Positions 7,443-8,488 of a DNA stretch of 8,488 nucleotides are shown one piece after another. The notes beneath the pieces are model-generated. The model had not been told where the DNA came from, did not search any database, and was given only the letters and a program-made list of their open reading frames with translations. Every line of letters begins with the position of its first letter. Positions within the stretch are counted from its first letter, which is position 1. The DNA is from JAGLTN01 sp023135255 (GTDB lineage Bacteria; Planctomycetota; Phycisphaerae; Sedimentisphaerales; Anaerobacaceae), in assembly GCA_030639495.1 (NCBI GenBank), contig DAOWCP010000093.1, positions 1 through 8,488 on the forward strand, read 5' to 3'. The translations under genes and the position numbers were made by a program.

Positions 7443-7455
7443 TACCCTAAGGGTA
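7443..7455. promoter_or_regulatory. Perfect 13-bp palindrome, possible operator
   Basis: TACCC-TAA-GGGTA, an exact inverted repeat in AT-rich DNA, 126 bp upstream of pheT and 195 bp upstream of the lipoprotein start. It shares the GGGTA word with the site at 7383-7398, which hints at a common binding protein. Confidence 0.33.
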
Positions 7456-7609
7456 TGGCAATAACTTACTATTCAAGAACCCAAATGTCAACGCTTTTCA
7501 TAGCTTCTGCTTCACAACAAAAATGACTGCCTATTTCGAAATTTTAATAACTTAGTGGCAGAAAACACTATTTATGCAATTTTTACCTTTTCGATTCGCT
7601 TTTTTCTTC

Positions 7610-7615
7610 TATAAT
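7610..7615 (+). promoter_or_regulatory. -10 element TATAAT of the PEGA lipoprotein gene
   Basis: Consensus TATAAT with only a poor -35 (T/C-rich) 17 bp upstream. Transcription should begin near 7622. This means the ATG at 7614, which overlaps the hexamer, cannot be a start codon on this transcript. Confidence 0.45.
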
Positions 7616-7637
7616 GACAGCAATATTAAATGATTAT

Positions 7638-7642
7638 AAGGA
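7638..7642 (+). promoter_or_regulatory. Shine-Dalgarno AAGGA deciding the lipoprotein start
   Basis: AAGGA lies 7 nt before the ATG at 7650 but only about one base before an in-frame ATG at 7644. The start that puts a proper signal peptide first (MRRYKG) is therefore favoured. Confidence 0.65.
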
Positions 7643-7649
7643 AATGATT

Positions 7650-8048
7650 ATGCGTAGATATAAAGGATTGTTCGTATTAACAGTAATGGTTTCTGGTCTT
7701 TTCTTAACGGGCTGTGTTGAGCGAAAGCTCACAATAAACACCGAGCCTCAGGGAGCCGTTGTAACACTAAATGACAAAGAAATAGGAACATCCCCCGTTA
7801 CTGTAGGCTTTCAATGGTATGGCGACTATAACGTCAGGATTACCAAACCAGGGTACGAAACCCTCAAAACCCACCGCGAGCTAAAGGCCCCTATGCACGA
7901 CAAATTCCCACTCGATTTCCTCGCCCAATGCGTAAATCCCCAAAGGATTGTAAATTCCTATGAATGGACATTCCCGCTTGAAGAGAAAAAACCCGTAGAT
8001 AAAGACGAGCTTATAAAAGAAGCGCAAAAATTAAAAGAACAGCTCTAA
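7650..8048 (+). CDS. Small PEGA-domain lipoprotein
   Basis: Predicted 132-aa envelope lipoprotein of unknown role. A signal peptide (MRRYKG, hydrophobic 7-19) ends in the lipobox LTGC, so C22 would be lipidated and the mature protein anchored to a membrane. Residues ~25-74 form one PEGA repeat: LTINTEPQGAVVTLND, then EIGTSPVTV, then YGDYNVRITKPGYETLK, the usual beta-strand order of the family (surface or S-layer-type proteins, often on lipoproteins). The tail contains EWTFPLEEKKPVDKDELIKE and ends in a charged, probably helical segment (112-132). The start at 7650 is chosen on the Shine-Dalgarno and the -10 box position. It stands alone, divergent from pheT, with no clear terminator after it. 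PEGA lipoproteins of this size are common in planctomycetes (family knowledge). Confidence 0.82.
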   Translation: MRRYKGLFVLTVMVSGLFLTGCVERKLTINTEPQGAVVTLNDKEIGTSPVTVGFQWYGDYNVRITKPGYETLKTHRELKAPMHDKFPLDFLAQCVNPQRIVNSYEWTFPLEEKKPVDKDELIKEAQKLKEQL

Positions 8049-8076
8049 TAGCTAAAGTTAATTCTGATATCCCCAG

Positions 8077-8151
8077 GACAAGCCTATTCCTTTCAATATC
8101 AAAAGAGTATATTATCTATATGATGTACCGGGAGGCGAATCAAGAGGCGGA
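8077..8151 (+). pseudogene. Fragment of an FdtA/WxcM-like dTDP-sugar 3,4-ketoisomerase (cupin)
   Basis: The frame reads DKPIPFNIKRVYYLYDV then PGGESRGG. This matches the conserved N-terminal part of FdtA-type cupins, which make 3-keto-deoxysugars for surface glycans. In intact proteins this segment is preceded by some 25-30 residues and followed by HAHK with the metal/active-site histidines. Here a TGA lies at 8065-8067 with no start codon in between, and after RGG the sequence changes to LSNIFSV with no family resemblance. Both ends are thus missing and the enzyme cannot be functional. The match is from memory of the family, over about 25 residues. Confidence 0.6.
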
Positions 8152-8330
8152 TTAAGCAACATTTTTTCTGTAAATTCTTTTTTTGCCTGGATTCGTGGTC
8201 TCGGTCATGTCGCAACCTGGCACGCTGTCGCTGCTGGTCGGGTGGTAGAAGATATGGTTCATATAGGATTATATGATATAAAAATAATCCTTGTAAGAAA
8301 TAAATTTAATAGTAGAATTATGATAGCATG

Positions 8331-8364
8331 AGCCAAAGTAGTCTCTTAATTTGAATGGCTTTTT
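8331..8364 (+). terminator. Weak terminator-like hairpin
   Basis: AGCCA (8331-8335) and TGGCT (8356-8360) with a 20-nt loop, followed by TTTT. The stem is short and the loop long, so it is a marginal candidate; it begins at the last base of the stop that closes the remnant frame. Confidence 0.2.
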
Positions 8365-8380
8365 GTCTCACTTTTGCTGA

Positions 8381-8479
8381 AGACATACAGTGACTGGACT
8401 TGAGCCGAATTCTCCTTATCGGATTCGTCAGATTAATATTGGCGATGAGGTAGTTGCGACTTATGGGGGAGCTAAATAG
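8381..8479 (+). pseudogene. Short 32-codon open segment, possible 3' remnant of a gene
   Basis: Between TGA (8378-8380) and TAG (8477-8479) the frame reads RHTVTGLEPNSPYRIRQ then INIGDEVVATYGGAK. GLEPNSPYRIR is reminiscent of a fibronectin type III strand and INIGDEVVA of the start of a Hint domain, but 32 residues cannot decide either. A GTG at 8390 has no Shine-Dalgarno. It may equally be chance. Confidence 0.22.
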
Positions 8480-8488
8480 ATTTTGAAG

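Larger units (their letters stand above)
7318..7649. other. Divergent control region between pheT and the PEGA lipoprotein gene
   Basis: There is no gene in these 332 bases. A weak minus-strand -10 candidate for pheT, TATGAT at 7359-7354, has no good -35. The plus-strand -10 for the lipoprotein gene and two palindromes are listed separately. I see no T-box-type stem I or a phenylalanine-rich leader peptide ahead of pheT. Confidence 0.5.
8049..8488. other. Terminal 440 bases with no intact gene, apparently eroded or rearranged
   Basis: No frame here has a start, a Shine-Dalgarno and a full-length product. Coding remnants in different frames follow one another: an FdtA-like piece (8077-8151), an unassigned open stretch continuing to the stop at 8329-8331, and a 32-codon open piece (8381-8479). 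Base composition is uneven, with a more GC-rich patch around 8190-8260. Confidence 0.55.

Noticed and set aside
7614..7649. Upstream ATG start for the PEGA lipoprotein
   Set aside because: The ATG overlaps the TATAAT -10 box and would add 12 residues ahead of a normal lipoprotein signal peptide; AAGGA fits the ATG at 7650.
8406..8427. CGAATTC/GGATTCG inverted repeat as a terminator
   Set aside because: The stem has no T-run after it and lies within the short open segment; probably chance.
1..8488. CRISPR array, insertion sequence, tRNA gene or attachment site
   Set aside because: No direct-repeat/spacer pattern, transposase, terminal inverted repeats or tRNA cloverleaf was visible on either strand.

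Overview
The window reads as AT-rich bacterial chromosome, most likely from a planctomycete of the Phycisphaerae/Sedimentisphaerales type. That placement is an inference from several features together: a short PheT without its tRNA-binding domain, a PEGA-domain lipoprotein, an exported clan GH-D glycosidase and a Ycf46-like AAA ATPase. No taxonomic marker is present to prove it.

Layout. Positions 1-777 (minus) hold the N-terminal third of an alpha-glucan phosphorylase (GlgP, DUF3417 type) that runs off the left edge. A divergent regulatory gap (778-1051) separates it from an exported alpha-galactosidase-like glycoside hydrolase (1052-3298, plus). The gap up to 3785 is not empty. It contains a small-RNA gene on the minus strand with a near-perfect sigma-70 promoter (TTGACT, 17 bp, TGTTATAAT), a transcript of about 230 nt that folds as one long interrupted rod with a central bubble, and an intrinsic terminator. 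This is the architecture of 6S RNA (ssrS), and it is the most interesting element in the window. Next, on the minus strand, come pheT (5308-7317) and, 28 nt downstream, a Ycf46-like AAA ATPase (3786-5279), apparently one transcription unit. A second divergent gap with two palindromes (7318-7649) leads to a small PEGA lipoprotein gene (7650-8048, plus). The last 440 bases have no intact gene. They hold a truncated piece of an FdtA/WxcM-like sugar ketoisomerase and another short open segment, so this looks like an eroded or rearranged region.

How the genes work together. GlgP (storage glucan breakdown) and the secreted galactosidase-like enzyme (outside-cell or periplasmic sugar release) are carbohydrate genes that share a divergent control region. 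PheT is translation housekeeping. A 6S-like RNA would act globally on RNA polymerase. The window shows no mobile element, CRISPR array or defence system.
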